The notes: generated from the letters alone by a model not told the origin. Shown: positions 20,307-30,914, counted from the first letter of the stretch. The stretch is DNA of 64,000 bases from Fulvia fulva (GCF_020509005.1 NC_063020.1:1054001-1118000); one strand, 5' to 3'. Made by a program: numbers and translations.

Positions 20307-21196
20307 CTATCGGTCGCTATCAACAGTAGCAAGTATCTTGATAGTCCTCGGCACCTGATATGCCCATCGAGACCTCCCACATAGCTTCTCCAGCTCCGTC
20401 TTCCTCTTCTTTCCCTTCCCCTCCACAAGCTTCTTGACGAACTCTTTCAGATCTCCAATCAGTATACAATCAGAGCTATTTTTGCAGCCTCCATAAGAGT
20501 CTTGACACAAGTAATGAGTCCTCGCCACCAACTCGATCGCCCCCAGCTTCAGCCCTGCCTTCTCCGTGTTCTTGATGTGCCACTGTGCCGGCTGGCTGAC
20601 TGAAACGAAGCAGTCCTCAAGCAGCACTCTGTAGTTGTGAGGATTGGTCGGGTCGTTGAAGTGGTAGCTCAGTTGAAGTGTGGTGATCAGCTGCGCTTTT
20701 GTGGAGCCGATCTTCTGGAGCCATGTGAGGAGTGGCGAGGTGGGTCTGGTCTGCTGCATAGGTTGGTGCTGCACAGCTTGAAGTTGCATAGGTTGGAGTT
20801 GCACAGGTATGAGTTGCATAGGTTGGAGTTGCATAGGTTGGCGCTGCATAGGTAGGCGCTGGTAGAAGTGGCGCTGCAAAAGGCAACACAATCCGCTGTC
20901 GGTGGCCATGTGATGGAGGCAGAAGAGGGGCTCGATGGCGCAGAAGGTGTTTTCGCTCCAGTAGATGGCGAGTGCTTCGTTGCGGATCTGGCGGCATGTC
21001 ATGAGGAGTGCTGGTTCTTGCGCCTGTGTGATGTTGATGGGAGAGCTCTGATGAAGGGTGTGTCTGTAGATGCTGTTTCGCAGTTCCGCAGTTCCGCTGG
21101 GAGGCCCTGGAGTCCTGATAGTGCTGTTGAATTCTGCGCCATGTTGTTGGTAGGGTTAGTGCGAGTGATGGATTCGTGGGTCGTTTTTGTGGACAT
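20307..21196 (-). pseudogene. 2EXR-like family copy B, broken by an 8-bp duplication
   Basis: The start is MSTKTTHES (21196) or MAQNSTAL (21142). The frame reads LQGLPAELRN and is then thrown out by a direct 8-bp tandem duplication at 21081-21096 (CAGTTCCG twice on the plus strand). With one unit, the sense would continue in the frame that reads SIYRHTLHQSSPINITQ and joins MTCRQIRNEALAIYWSENTF at 21002. The downstream frame is open to 20307 and includes a Met/Gln/Leu repeat (residues PMQLQ, seven units), a cysteine patch (CQDSYGGC, SSDC) and a basic C-terminus. No intron removes the duplication. Because everything else is preserved, the break looks recent, or it is an assembly error. Copy C diverges from it. 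Confidence 0.7.
20754..20858 (-). repeat. Seven 15-bp tandem units inside copy B
   Basis: Units such as TTGCATAGGTTGGAG repeat seven times without gaps. In the sense frame they encode a five-residue PMQLQ-like repeat. Units differ by one to five bases. Confidence 0.85.
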
Positions 21197-21437
21197 GATA
21201 ATCGTGTTGTTGCTGATTATGCCTGCGTAGTGTGGCGAATGAGGTAGGAAAGGAACAGAAGTCAAGCGTCGGCTTAACGCAGTGCATGTGCGCGACAGCC
21301 GGGTTTCTCCGTTACTATTCACTGACACTCAATCTTTCCGACGTCGCGAGTCGCGTTCATCGCTCGTTCTCGGTTCTCGACATGTTCAAAGCGCTTGAAC
21401 CTTTCTGCTGCTCCCCTAGACACACGCCTACACAAAC

Positions 21438-22293
21438 ATGGATGCCACTCGGCCCAGCATGTTCGACAAGTACGAAGACATCGCCACCGCTAGTCGAGCG
21501 CTCGAGGACATCATCAAGAATCGCATGCCACAGCTTTCATCTGCTACCGCGGCTAAAGCAGGTAGTCGTGCCGCACAAAGGATTTTGGGGATTCTCGAGG
21601 AAGAGGTCAAGGCAGCTATTGCGAGGCAAGTAGCTGCTACCTTTTTGACTCATTCGCACGTGCTGACAGTTCCAAAGCGACGCAGCATCCGTCCTACAAC
21701 CACGAGCAACTCTGCTGTCCCTGCCGAGCGAGCTCCGCGATCAAATTTGGGAACTTGCCATCGTCAACAGAGGCAAGCAGCACTTGACCTGCGCTCTGGA
21801 GCGTGACCGTGCTCTCCTCATCTCTGGAACCAGAACCACCGTCCATGTTCCCGATCTGTGTCGCGTAGGCAGACAAATCCGAGAGGAGGCACTCGATATC
21901 TTCTTCTCCAAGCACGTCTTCATCCTGAAATTCGAAAGGATCTGGTGGCCTATCAATCGTACAGGATCGCTATACATCACCAAATGTCGATGTATGCAAT
22001 GGCTCAAAGCGATTGGACCTGTGAATCGAGGGCGTATGAAGAGCGTTGAGTTCATCAGGGAGGATCGGAGGACTCAGACGGAGCGGATGAAGGCAGTGTG
22101 GTGGGTGTGTAAGCTTGATCTGCCGCAACAGGTGGAGGAGCAGCTGATCGAGCAGTTGCTGCACGGCGAGGGCCTCCAGAGCTGGACTGATCCGACCGAG
22201 AGATTGGAGGCCGCACAGAGGTCGGAGATCGAGAAGGAGCTTGGTGCGAAGTCGCAAGGCTTGATCTGGGACGAGATGACGGTGTTTGGGTGA
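21438..22293 (+). CDS. 2EXR-like family copy C (271 aa)
   Basis: Exon 1 is 21438-21629 and encodes the N-terminal module (MDATRPSMFDKYEDIATASRA, ending AIARQ). A short phase-0 intron of 40 nt (GTAGCT...GACAG) gives exon 2 at 21670-22293. The join reads RQFQSDAASVLQP and keeps the domain frame: LLSLPSELRDQIWELAIVN, then CRVGRQIREEALDIFFSKHVF. A late charged region ends GLIWDEMTVFG. Forty nucleotides is shorter than the roughly 47-60 nt introns of the paralogues. The nearby AAAG acceptor gives a more normal length but the wrong frame, so either the short intron is real or the copy is slightly damaged. The function of the family is unknown. Confidence 0.6.
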
Positions 22294-22326
22294 TCGGTGG
22301 ATGAACCGTTGAAAGCGGCGTCACGA

Positions 22327-23097
22327 TCATACACCTCGAACATCATGACTCTCGTCATACGCATCCTCAATCCTCATCTGTGCCGCCTGCCGCTCAATCA
22401 AATCCTGCTCTCTCAGCCCCATTCCACCACCATACCCTTCTCTCCCTTCATCTCCATAGCCCATCTCGCCTCCATACTCCGGCGGATACGTCATCATATA
22501 CGGGATTCCCTCCTTCAGGTACAGGATCAAACGAAACGCCGACGTCCCACTTAGATAGTACCGATGCAACCGCTTCGTTCTGATGAATCCCAATTTCTCG
22601 TAAATCCGCAAACTGGGAATATTGTCGACTTCGGTCTCGAGAGCGATTTCATCGGCGTCCTGAGCTTTCATGGCATCCAAGGCAAGACGCACGAGTTTAC
22701 CGGCTATACCTTTTCCGCGGTGCTCGGCTTGGGTGGCGAGCATGGCGATGTAGCCGCGGAGAGGGCCGCCGCGGTGGGGTTCGAGTTTGCAGACGATTAC
22801 GCCGATGAGGGTGTCTGAACTATCGAGCGCCTTTGCAAAGCTGTCAGTAGAGCCTTCAAAGAGATTGATGATTGTGTTTGATACCATGAAGCATAGGTCG
22901 CCCCATTGATACAGAAAATATCTGTAGACATAGATACTATACGGCTCAGACAGATCTTTACTGATCAGCTGTTTGATCGCCGGTAAGTACGGTGACTCTT
23001 TCTCTTTGCCATAGCAGACATATCGAAGGTCATCTGCGGCCGTTCCCGAACTGTTGCTGGTGGCATTTTGTGTCCCTTGAGCCGCCTTATCGCCCAT
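22327..23097 (-). CDS. mak3: NatC catalytic subunit Naa30 / Mak3
   Basis: N-alpha-acetyltransferase acting co-translationally on Met-Leu, Met-Ile and similar N-termini. The single exon has 256 residues. The diagnostic stretch LPAIKQLISKDLSEPYSIYV, then YRYFLYQWGDLCF, is at residues about 38-72. The acetyl-CoA loop (QAEHRGKGIAGKLV) and the family motif LETEVDNIPSLRIYEKLGF follow near 125-170, then RYYLSGTSAFRLILYL. The Gly/Tyr-rich tail after residue 200 is an extension not needed for catalysis. It diverges from PDAT across about 280 bp. Confidence 0.9.
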   Translation of the reverse strand: MGDKAAQGTQNATSNSSGTAADDLRYVCYGKEKESPYLPAIKQLISKDLSEPYSIYVYRYFLYQWGDLCFMVSNTIINLFEGSTDSFAKALDSSDTLIGVIVCKLEPHRGGPLRGYIAMLATQAEHRGKGIAGKLVRLALDAMKAQDADEIALETEVDNIPSLRIYEKLGFIRTKRLHRYYLSGTSAFRLILYLKEGIPYMMTYPPEYGGEMGYGDEGREGYGGGMGLREQDLIERQAAQMRIEDAYDESHDVRGV

Positions 23098-23380
23098 ACC
23101 GCTTGTCTGGGACTGTGTGGTCCTGCCGAGGTTTCATGAGGCAACTCTGGACTTCTGGGTGGCCCCTGCGCCGGCTTGGGAACGAAAATATGTACTTGAC
23201 ATGCAGTCAGATTACAGAAAGGTGCGAGAAAAGGAAGCGGCATGTGAAAGCACACATACAGTATGCAGAAGATCCTTGCTGGTCGCGTGTCTTGGCAGTG
23301 ACGTGTTTCAGAAGGACCCGGACTTTTCCGCGCAGCCAAACACTTCTTCCCAAAACAACATCGTTACAATCCATATCACT

Positions 23381-25435
23381 ATGTCGACGCCGAGGCGACG
23401 CATATTTGGCGGTCGTGACGACGACCCCCCAGCGAGTTCACGCGACTCAAGTCCTGCGCCTGCAGCACCGAAAGAAGCTGGAGGAGACGCATACCGGATC
23501 GTGCCTAAAGAGAGACTCGAGAAGCTCAAGAGACAGGTCAAGCCACGAGGCGGCAAGAGGCGAAATGCATGGATCTTTGGTCTGGGTGGATTATTCGGCC
23601 TGCTCGCTGCAGGCTTCTTCGCCGGTAGTAATGGCGGCATCGACAAGTTGATCACGATGGCTGGTCTGGAGGAGATGAACCTGGATAGTGTCCTGGACGT
23701 CCTACCTACTGGTTTGATCCGCGATATTCGTGATCTTCAGGTATGTGCAACTCTTATTGTTCTGCTTTGCATTTCTTAAGCTGATGTTGACGAAGCTGCT
23801 CGACGTGTAGTCCCGTGAGAAAGAAGCCGTTGATTACGATTCATTCGCTGTCGGTCTACATGCGCGACAAGAAGGCATTAAAGCCAAATATCCCGTCATC
23901 ATGATACCTGGAGTTATCTCGACTGGACTGGAAAGCTGGGGCACCGAAGACGAGTCGAGACAGTACTTCAGAAAGAGGTTGTGGGGATCGTGGAGCATGA
24001 TGAGGGCGTTGGTGCTTGACAAGGCAAGCTGGAAGAGACATATCATGTTGGATAAGATCACTGGTCTCGACCCGCCTGGCATAAAGCTGCGTTCGTCCCA
24101 AGGTTTCGATGCTGCCGATTTCTTCATAACAGGATACTGGATCTGGAACAAGATTCTGGAGAATCTGGCGACGATAGGGTATGATCCCACGAACGCTTTT
24201 ACAGCTGCGTATGATTGGCGGCTAAGCTACATGAATTACGAGATTCGCGATCAGTATTTTACCAGGCTGAAGAACCACATCGAAGTTGGCAAGCACGTCA
24301 GTGGAGAGAAGGTTGTGCTACTATCGCATTCCATGGGATCCCAAGTGCTGTTCTACTTCCTCCACTGGGTTGAAGCAGAAGGTCATGGTAACGGTGGCAA
24401 GACCTGGGTCGACGACCACATCGAAGCCTGGATCAACATCTCCGGATGCATGCTTGGCGCTCTGAAGGACCTTCCAGCTGTGTTGAGTGGTGAGATGCGA
24501 GATACTGTCCAACTCAACGCTTTTGCTGTCTATGGTCTCGAGAAGTTCTTGTCGCGAGCAGAACGCGCGGAGATATTCAGAGCTATGCCCGGCATCTCGT
24601 CCATGCTGCCAATCGGCGGAAACGCTGTTTGGGGTGATGAGAATGGTGCCCCTGACGACAAGTTCAACCAGACGGTGACTCATGGAAAGTTCGTCAGCTT
24701 CAAGGAGGTCAATAACACTAGGACTCCTGGCAATTTGACAGTCAACGAAGCATTACCATATCTGTACAAGAACACCCCGGACTGGTACGTCAATGCTGTG
24801 CAAACCTCATACAGCCATGGCGTCGCGCACAGCAAGAAAGAGGTCGAAGACAATCAACTCATCCCTGCGAAATGGATGAACCCGCTTGAGACCCGCCTGC
24901 CACTTGCGCCGAATATGAAGATATATTGCTTTTATGGCATTGGTAAGCCAACGGAAAGAGCATACTTTTACCACGAAGAAAAGGACTTGAACAACCAGAC
25001 TATGGTCACCATTGGTAAGCCGACCATTCTCACTGTCGTCACAACATGCTAACATGACCATCAGACACCACAGTCAACACGCCTGATGGCCAAGTCGATC
25101 ACGGCGTCGTAATGGGCGAAGGTGACGGCACAGTAAACCTGCTCTCGACAGGTTACATGTGCAACAAAGGCTGGAAAATCAATCGGTACAACCCCGCCGG
25201 CATACCGGTCAAGACAGTAGAAATGCCGCACGAACCGGACATGTATAGCCCTCGTGGTGGCCCTAACACAGCCGACCACGTCGACATCCTTGGACGGTCC
25301 TCACTGAACGATCTCATCCTTCGAGTCGCCGGCGGCAAAGGACATTTAGTCGAGGAGCGAGTCGTCAGCGATATTCACGAGTATGCCGAAAAAGTGAAGA
25401 TCTACGATGAAGAGCCTGAGCCAGCCAGAGACTAG
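23381..25435 (+). CDS. LRO1: Phospholipid:diacylglycerol acyltransferase
   Basis: ER enzyme that moves an acyl chain from phospholipid to diacylglycerol, making triacylglycerol without acyl-CoA. Exons are 23381-23740, 23811-25014 and 25065-25435, with introns of 70 nt (phase 0) and 50 nt (phase 1). The product has 644 residues, normal for Lro1. The N-terminus is basic and cytosolic, with one membrane anchor near residues 62-85 (WIFGLGGLFGLLAAGFFAGS). The LCAT-type core follows: IPGVISTGLESWG (lid region), YDWRLSYMNYE, and the nucleophile elbow LLSHSMGSQVLFYF with Ser near 294. The catalytic Asp is in the GEGDGTVNLLSTGYM block, and the His in NTADHVDILG at the C-terminus. All key motifs are present. 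Confidence 0.93.
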
Positions 25436-25456
25436 GAATCAGCGGGTCATGAGCCG

Positions 25457-25669
25457 ATGCAAAGTCAAGCTCCGATGCATGATCATCCTCTGAGACTAGT
25501 CTACGAACTCTATATTGAGAGACCGGTGCTAGGAATTACCCTGACAGTGACGTTGACGTGCGCGGTTGCTTTTGTCCTCATCTTATGGGATTTTGTGGAT
25601 GAGTGGCTGGAAGGAATACGGGCAGGGGTCAGGGCCGAGCAAGATAGAGGGGAGCCATTGGCTGAGTAG
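25457..25669 (+). CDS. Possible single-pass membrane microprotein (70 aa)
   Basis: Starts 22 bp after the PDAT stop codon. It encodes a polar N-terminus, one hydrophobic helix (GITLTVTLTCAVAFVLILW, residues about 29-47) and an acidic/basic tail ending RGEPLAE. It may be a real short gene, a second cistron in the PDAT 3' UTR, or a chance ORF. I recognise no family. Confidence 0.25.
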   Translation: MQSQAPMHDHPLRLVYELYIERPVLGITLTVTLTCAVAFVLILWDFVDEWLEGIRAGVRAEQDRGEPLAE

Positions 25670-26207
25670 TATTGTGAATTAGGTTGGAGGCGAAGAAGAG
25701 GAAAGGAATGATACCCATTTTGCTCTGCTGATAGGAGGGTAACAAGATTGCTAGGATGTTGGTCATCTTTCATTACACACGAGTCGCAGCGGAAATCCAC
25801 AGGTAGAGAACAGAGGACAGATGGGAGTACTCGGGAAATCAAGTCCAATTGAACTTTCCTCGCCGCTCTGACTACTCCGTGTGTAAGTGTGTAGACCTTA
25901 TTGTTCATGGTGCTGATGGCTACATGTAGTCTCTGATCACGCATCGTCATCATTTCTGCTCTCTTATCCATAAATCATACTGTCCAAACGCCATGCATAT
26001 AGATACAATGCTCATCGCTCATATCGTGGGCAAACAGTGTCGCTCGTCCATAACTCCCACCCGATTGTCCTGTCGATGTCGATGTTTTGAAGACTGCCAC
26101 GACTTCCGCGGCAATGCCGAGGTCGCCGCGCTTCATGCTTTCCCTTCACCTTGCACTCTCCCTCTCACTTTCCTGACCACTACACTCACTCTCACGATTT
26201 TCAGTGT
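25670..26207. other. Intergenic region
   Basis: About 540 bp, 3' flank of PDAT and of the minus-strand gene at 26208. Nothing is recognised. Confidence 0.35.
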
Positions 26208-26855
26208 CTATGCTCCTTGCCTGGCCTTCTCCGCACATATCAACGCAATGATACGGCTCAGCTCCGCGGCCTGAGCTGCTTGCTCTTTGATCACTTTCTC
26301 GTCGACATTCTCCGCCTTCGCCAGATCAGCAGTGGTCTTGAGCATCCTGTTCTGCAGCTGCAACATCTTCTGCAACGTGTTATCGAGGAACGGCGCCGAG
26401 AACGCCACGTGGTCCGACGAGCCATTGTTCAGCCTGATGTCGAGCTTTCGCGGTCGCTTCCGCTCTTCTGGCTGAGCGGTCAGCTCAGGCTCCTGAGGCT
26501 TGGGCCTGTCCACAGATGTCAGTCGCTTTCATTCAGGTGTCTGCTTTAACGACGTTGACTACGCATACCGTTCCACGAATGTGATGCTTTCAGCCATCTC
26601 TGCGACTCGGTTCGCGATTCTGGAAGCCATGATGGCGTATGCGGATGTCACTCCGTTGTGTGGACTCTCGCCAGCGATCGATGCCGATTTCTGTGGTGGT
26701 GCTGTTCTGGGAGGTGCTCTCGCTGCTCCGTTTGGCATCGCCTTCTTGCCTTGTGTTGCCGCTGGCTGATAGGGCTTCTTGATCGGAGCTCTTGGTGCGG
26801 ATTGCCTCCTCGCAACACCGTTAACTTGTGGCCTTCCTTGAGCTGTGGTCGCCAT
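26208..26855 (-). CDS. Hypothetical protein, Pro/Ala-rich N-terminus and helical C-terminus (194 aa)
   Basis: Two exons, 26855-26569 and 26505-26208, with a 63-nt phase-2 intron (GTATGC...GACAG). The join reads ITFVERPKPQEPELT. Residues 1-60 are basic, Ala/Pro-rich and disordered (QGRPQVNGVARRQSAPRAPI). Residues 68-95 form a helix (SAYAIMASRIANRVAEMAES). The C-terminal 60 residues are strongly helical with leucines in register (FLDNTLQKMLQLQNRMLKTT, then VIKEQAAQAAELSRIIALI). I do not recognise the family. The layout suggests a small scaffold or complex subunit, but that is only inference. Confidence 0.65.
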
Positions 26856-27415
26856 ATTCACGATGATTTGTATGGATGAACGCTTTGCTGAGACGACCTT
26901 CAAACTAGGCGAACAAAACTGGACTCTTTCAGGATGTGGAGAAGAATGCAGGAACCGAACGACGCGCTCGAGGGTCTACAAAGTCCCTGAACTACGGTCC
27001 ACAATATGGAGTGACTATGCAATTGTGATGCGGTGGGCAACAAAGTGGGTTGATGATACTACCCACATTCGCAGGGGCTGGTCATGAACCAAGAAATGGA
27101 GATTGTGGCGTAAGCACCCAAGCAAGACCCCAGTCAGTGACGTCGAAACTGACAAGGAAGCTGTTGTGTTACCAGAATTGCCAGAAACGATCCTCGCTCA
27201 TGCAAGGCGAAAGATGAAGAGCTGTGGCTGGTGTCGGTTGTGTTGTGTAGCAAGGGTCACCAACCGTGGCGTCTGATATCATGGCGTCCATGCAAGTTGA
27301 CTTCAGCTGGTTGTGCAAGGACAACATCTCGGGCACGTTTGTGTGACCAAGTATCGGACTTGCCGATATGACCTAGATACGCTGGCAGCATTGCTGCATC
27401 CTGGAGCATCACAGC
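26856..27415. other. Divergent intergenic region
   Basis: About 560 bp between two outward-reading genes. No gene or repeat is seen. Confidence 0.4.
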
Positions 27416-29557
27416 ATGTCGACGAAGGCGGGCTCCAAAGTCGACGGCAAGCTGACCACGAATGTAGCGTCCAAGTCGACCGCTAGACAAGGAAAGATGG
27501 CGAAGGCAGTGACTGACCCGAATGGCACCAAGAAACCAGCAGCGAAGTCTATCAAGCAGGCAGGAGCCACTTTGAAGTCTGGAGGTGATGCCAATCCGAA
27601 TCCAATTCAGCATGGTGGCATGGGACAAGCAGAGCGAGCATTTTCCGCGGCGTCGACCTTTCTGTCCGGAGTCATGACGATATCAGCTTCACAATTCATT
27701 GGAGCACCACTTAAGCTGATCGACCCCAAATTCTACAATGCCTACATGGCCTGGACGAAGGAGTCTTTCGCCGTCTTGATGACCACCATCACACAGTGGT
27801 GGGCCCCGACTGTAGTAAGGGTGAGCGGGGACAAGAGCATGAAAGGTCAGCTTTTCGTGATGGATGATGGCACGTTGAAATGCAACTTTCCTCATCGGCT
27901 CGTGCTCATGGGCAACCATCAGCTGTATACTGACTGGCTTTATCTCTGGTGGATCGCCTACACGAACAAAATGCATGGTCGCATCTACATTATCCTCAAG
28001 GAATCACTGAAGAATCTTCCAATTATTGGCTGGGGCTGCCAATTCTATAACTTCATCTTCCTCAGCCGAAAGTGGGAGCAAGATCGATATAGCTTTAAGA
28101 AGCATTTGGACCACTTGAAGAGCCCTCTTGATCCTATGTGGCTGCTCATATTCCCTGAGGGTACTAATCTATCTGCGTCCACCAGAGAAAAGTCAGCAAG
28201 ATGGGCAGAGAAGACTGGTGTACCAGACATGAGACATCAACTGTTACCACGCAGTACTGGCCTACAATTCTGTCTGAAAGAACTGCGACCGACCACGAAT
28301 TGGCTCTACGACTGCACCATAGCATATGAAGGCGTACCGGCAGGCATGTATGGACAGGACATCTTCACACTGAAGTCATCATTTCTGGAAGGACGGCCAC
28401 CCAAGTCGGTTAACATGTACTGGCGACGCTACAAGATCTCAGACATACCTTATGAAGATGACGAGGCATTCAGCCGGTGGCTTCTGAACCGTTGGCGCGA
28501 GAAGGACTATATCTTGGAGTACTATTACAAATTTGGCAACTTCCCAGTCGAAGACCCAGCAAAAGCTTTGGCAGCTGCAGAAGGCAAGCGGAAGCCTGTG
28601 CACGCCAAGTCAATATCGACCTCTGTCAAAGGTGGTGGATGGGACGAGTTCTTGAGTATCTTCGGACCCATCACGTCAGCAGCTGGCATGATGTCGAGCA
28701 TCGACATGACAGAGCCCTTAAACTTTGACCAGATGATGCGTAAAGTGGCGCAGTCGCAACAATTCAACCTCCTGACTCTTGGCAAGGCCCCGAAGGCACC
28801 AATCTCTCAGGAAGCCATGAGGAGGGCGTTAATGGCAGCCAACAAACAAAACCCTCTGCCGAACAGCGTGATCAACAAGTTACTGAAGACAGCGCCACTG
28901 ACACAAGCGGCGATGAAAGACACATTGCAGAAGTCAGGCGATCCAGCCATCGCGAAGAAAGTGGCCAGTGCACCTGGAGCGCCGAAGTCTGTTGATAGTG
29001 ACACCAAGAGAAACTTGCCAAGGGCAGTGAATCAGCTGGCCAACAGCGGATCTGCCACAACGCCTGCGCAGAACGTACGAGCACAGGTTCCGCTTGCCAA
29101 CATGGAAAGCATGATTACACGACCTATCAGCACCATGGCCATTCACACAGCCGGCCAGCAGGTGAAGAAGCTCGCAGCCTCAAGAGCACCGAAGACCGCA
29201 GCAGCAGCTCCAGCGAAGGGTGCTATTTCCCCTGCTACGAAGGCAGCAGTGCCCGCAAAGCCAACAAATGTTGTATCGAAAGGGCCTCCTACAGCAAGCA
29301 AGAATACATCGAATGGCATGGCGAAAGCACCGGTGGCGAGCAAGAAGATACCTTTGACTGCGAAGAACGTTAAGAAGGTTCCACAGATAAATGGAGCTGC
29401 AAGCACGACAGAGCATTGGGCGAAGGCAACGCCAGCGCCTGCGACTGCGACGAAAGCTGCGTCTGTCAAGAGCGCGCCTGTGGGTGGGGATATCAGAAAG
29501 ATCAAGAAGCAGACTAACAACCAGGAGGTCCTTCAGAAAAGGCCTGCGGAGGTATAG
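27416..29557 (+). CDS. PlsC-type lysophospholipid acyltransferase with long disordered tail (713 aa)
   Basis: Membrane acyltransferase of the LCLAT1/LPAAT group, which re-acylates lysophospholipids such as lysophosphatidylinositol. The N-terminal 70 residues are Lys/Thr/Ala-rich. Membrane segments lie near 80-125. The catalytic NHQLYTDW (NH-x4-D) is near residue 165, followed by LKESLKNLPIIGWGCQFYNF and the FPEGTN substrate motif near 245. The catalytic domain ends near 370 (WREKDYILEYYYKFGNFPVE). The remaining 340 residues are low-complexity Ala/Lys/Pro/Thr, unusual for the family. A similar Lys/Pro/Ala style recurs in the neighbouring gene at 30110. Single exon. Confidence 0.85.
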   Translation: MSTKAGSKVDGKLTTNVASKSTARQGKMAKAVTDPNGTKKPAAKSIKQAGATLKSGGDANPNPIQHGGMGQAERAFSAASTFLSGVMTISASQFIGAPLKLIDPKFYNAYMAWTKESFAVLMTTITQWWAPTVVRVSGDKSMKGQLFVMDDGTLKCNFPHRLVLMGNHQLYTDWLYLWWIAYTNKMHGRIYIILKESLKNLPIIGWGCQFYNFIFLSRKWEQDRYSFKKHLDHLKSPLDPMWLLIFPEGTNLSASTREKSARWAEKTGVPDMRHQLLPRSTGLQFCLKELRPTTNWLYDCTIAYEGVPAGMYGQDIFTLKSSFLEGRPPKSVNMYWRRYKISDIPYEDDEAFSRWLLNRWREKDYILEYYYKFGNFPVEDPAKALAAAEGKRKPVHAKSISTSVKGGGWDEFLSIFGPITSAAGMMSSIDMTEPLNFDQMMRKVAQSQQFNLLTLGKAPKAPISQEAMRRALMAANKQNPLPNSVINKLLKTAPLTQAAMKDTLQKSGDPAIAKKVASAPGAPKSVDSDTKRNLPRAVNQLANSGSATTPAQNVRAQVPLANMESMITRPISTMAIHTAGQQVKKLAASRAPKTAAAAPAKGAISPATKAAVPAKPTNVVSKGPPTASKNTSNGMAKAPVASKKIPLTAKNVKKVPQINGAASTTEHWAKATPAPATATKAASVKSAPVGGDIRKIKKQTNNQEVLQKRPAEV

Positions 29558-30109
29558 CAGCATGTAGATCGCATTCCTGTCAGTGTATGAACGGCGTGAT
29601 ATCATACTTCGCCTATGAGTGCGGCAGTTTAAGCATGATGATTTTCACATTCGAGATACAGTCGGAGTTCCAATCGCACTATATCCAAAGAACGGATCAT
29701 CGTCGAAAGAGCTCCCCTCCACAACGTTACCGTAGAAGCTCGCGTGACATGTGGCAACCCGTGCGAGCCGTGTCCGCGTGTCTCGAAAAAGCAAGGAATG
29801 AGACTGTGGGTCTGTGGCGGTGCATGTGCTGCATTCGTCGTGAGACCCTGCGATATGACGTTCATCAGCAGCCAAGCGAACGTCGTGGTGGTACACTTCA
29901 GGTTTCTAGATGTTTGGAGATCTGCAATCATACCCGGTCGTGACCAAGGCGAAGGTGTGAGGGTCCATTGCATCTGTGCAAGCTGTGTTCTTCCGGAATT
30001 GATGCTGGATTTGCTGTACTCTGTGTAGATTTCATCGAGAGCTGTATTATCACAACTCTGCATACCAATCTTCTCATCCACCTTACAAGTGACTTCAACA
30101 ACAGCAGCC
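29558..30109. other. Intergenic region
   Basis: About 550 bp. Overlapping ORFs on both strands (up to 172 codons on the minus strand) show no domain. The end serves as promoter for the 30110 gene. Confidence 0.35.
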
Positions 30110-30914
30110 ATGGTATTCCAATGGGCCAAAGACTGGGTCGTAGACAAAGTCTACAACGCCGCCAACACCACAATCCAAGCCGGCGGCTCCATGGCCGGTA
30201 ACGCAGTCGGCGGAGTAGGAAACCTGGTAGAGAACACAGGTCGAGGTGTAAGCCAAAGTGCGCAAGGTCTGTCTGCTCCTTCGCGCGAACGAGACTACTA
30301 ATGTTGTCTTTTTCTGACTTATAGGCATTGCAGGTGCCATAGGAGGAGTTGGTGGTTACATCAACAACTATGGCCAGTCCATTATCGATGCGACGGCGCC
30401 ATCTGGAAGCACCGGGAGCGCGGAGAAGAAGACTGCAGTGAAGCGGTCGCCGGCTGTGAGTAAGCCTGTGAATAAGGCTCCGACAGCAGTACCCAAGAGC
30501 GTCTCAACAGCGAAGTCGAAACCCAAGGCCATCACATCGAGTCCAACGCCAGCACCCAGAGCCATGCCTTCCAAGCCACCACTGTCAGGTCCACAGCGAA
30601 ACCTACCTGCGAAGAAACCAACACAGGCATTTCCACAAAAGGCCGCAGGCTCTGGTCTGAACAAGATTGCCGCTGGGAAGGGGGACAGAACAGCGGATGG
30701 CAAGATCAGGATATCGCCAGCGAGCAGGCCTCAACCTGTCAAGGCAGCAGGCTTGTCGAATGGTCCTGTTAAGACTGCAGGACCTAAGACTTCGGTGAAT
30801 AATGGTGGTCCTAGGCCTTTGCCTAAGATCTTTGCGGGCAAGAACGACAGGACACCGGATGGGAAGATTAAGATGTCGGCTGCAAGTCGACCGAGGCCTG
30901 TGAAGGCGACTTGA
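30110..30914 (+). CDS. Glycine-zipper / KP-rich repeat protein (248 aa)
   Basis: Exons are 30110-30266 and 30325-30914, with a 58-nt phase-1 intron (GTCTGT...TATAG). The start MVFQWAKDWVVDKVYNAANT is amphipathic. A glycine-rich segment spans the splice join (GGSMAGNAVGGVGNLVENTG, then GIAGAIGGVGGYINNYG) and could insert into or coat a membrane. The second half is basic and disordered (Lys, Pro, Ala, Ser). It ends with two copies of a roughly 28-residue motif: KIAAGKGDRTADGKIRISPA and KIFAGKNDRTPDGKIKMSAA, each followed by SRPxPVKA. I recognise no family. It lies 550 bp downstream of the PlsC gene on the same strand. Confidence 0.65.

Noticed and set aside
29629..30147. 172-codon minus-strand ORF
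   Set aside because: No domain and antisense to the promoter and start of the 30110 gene.
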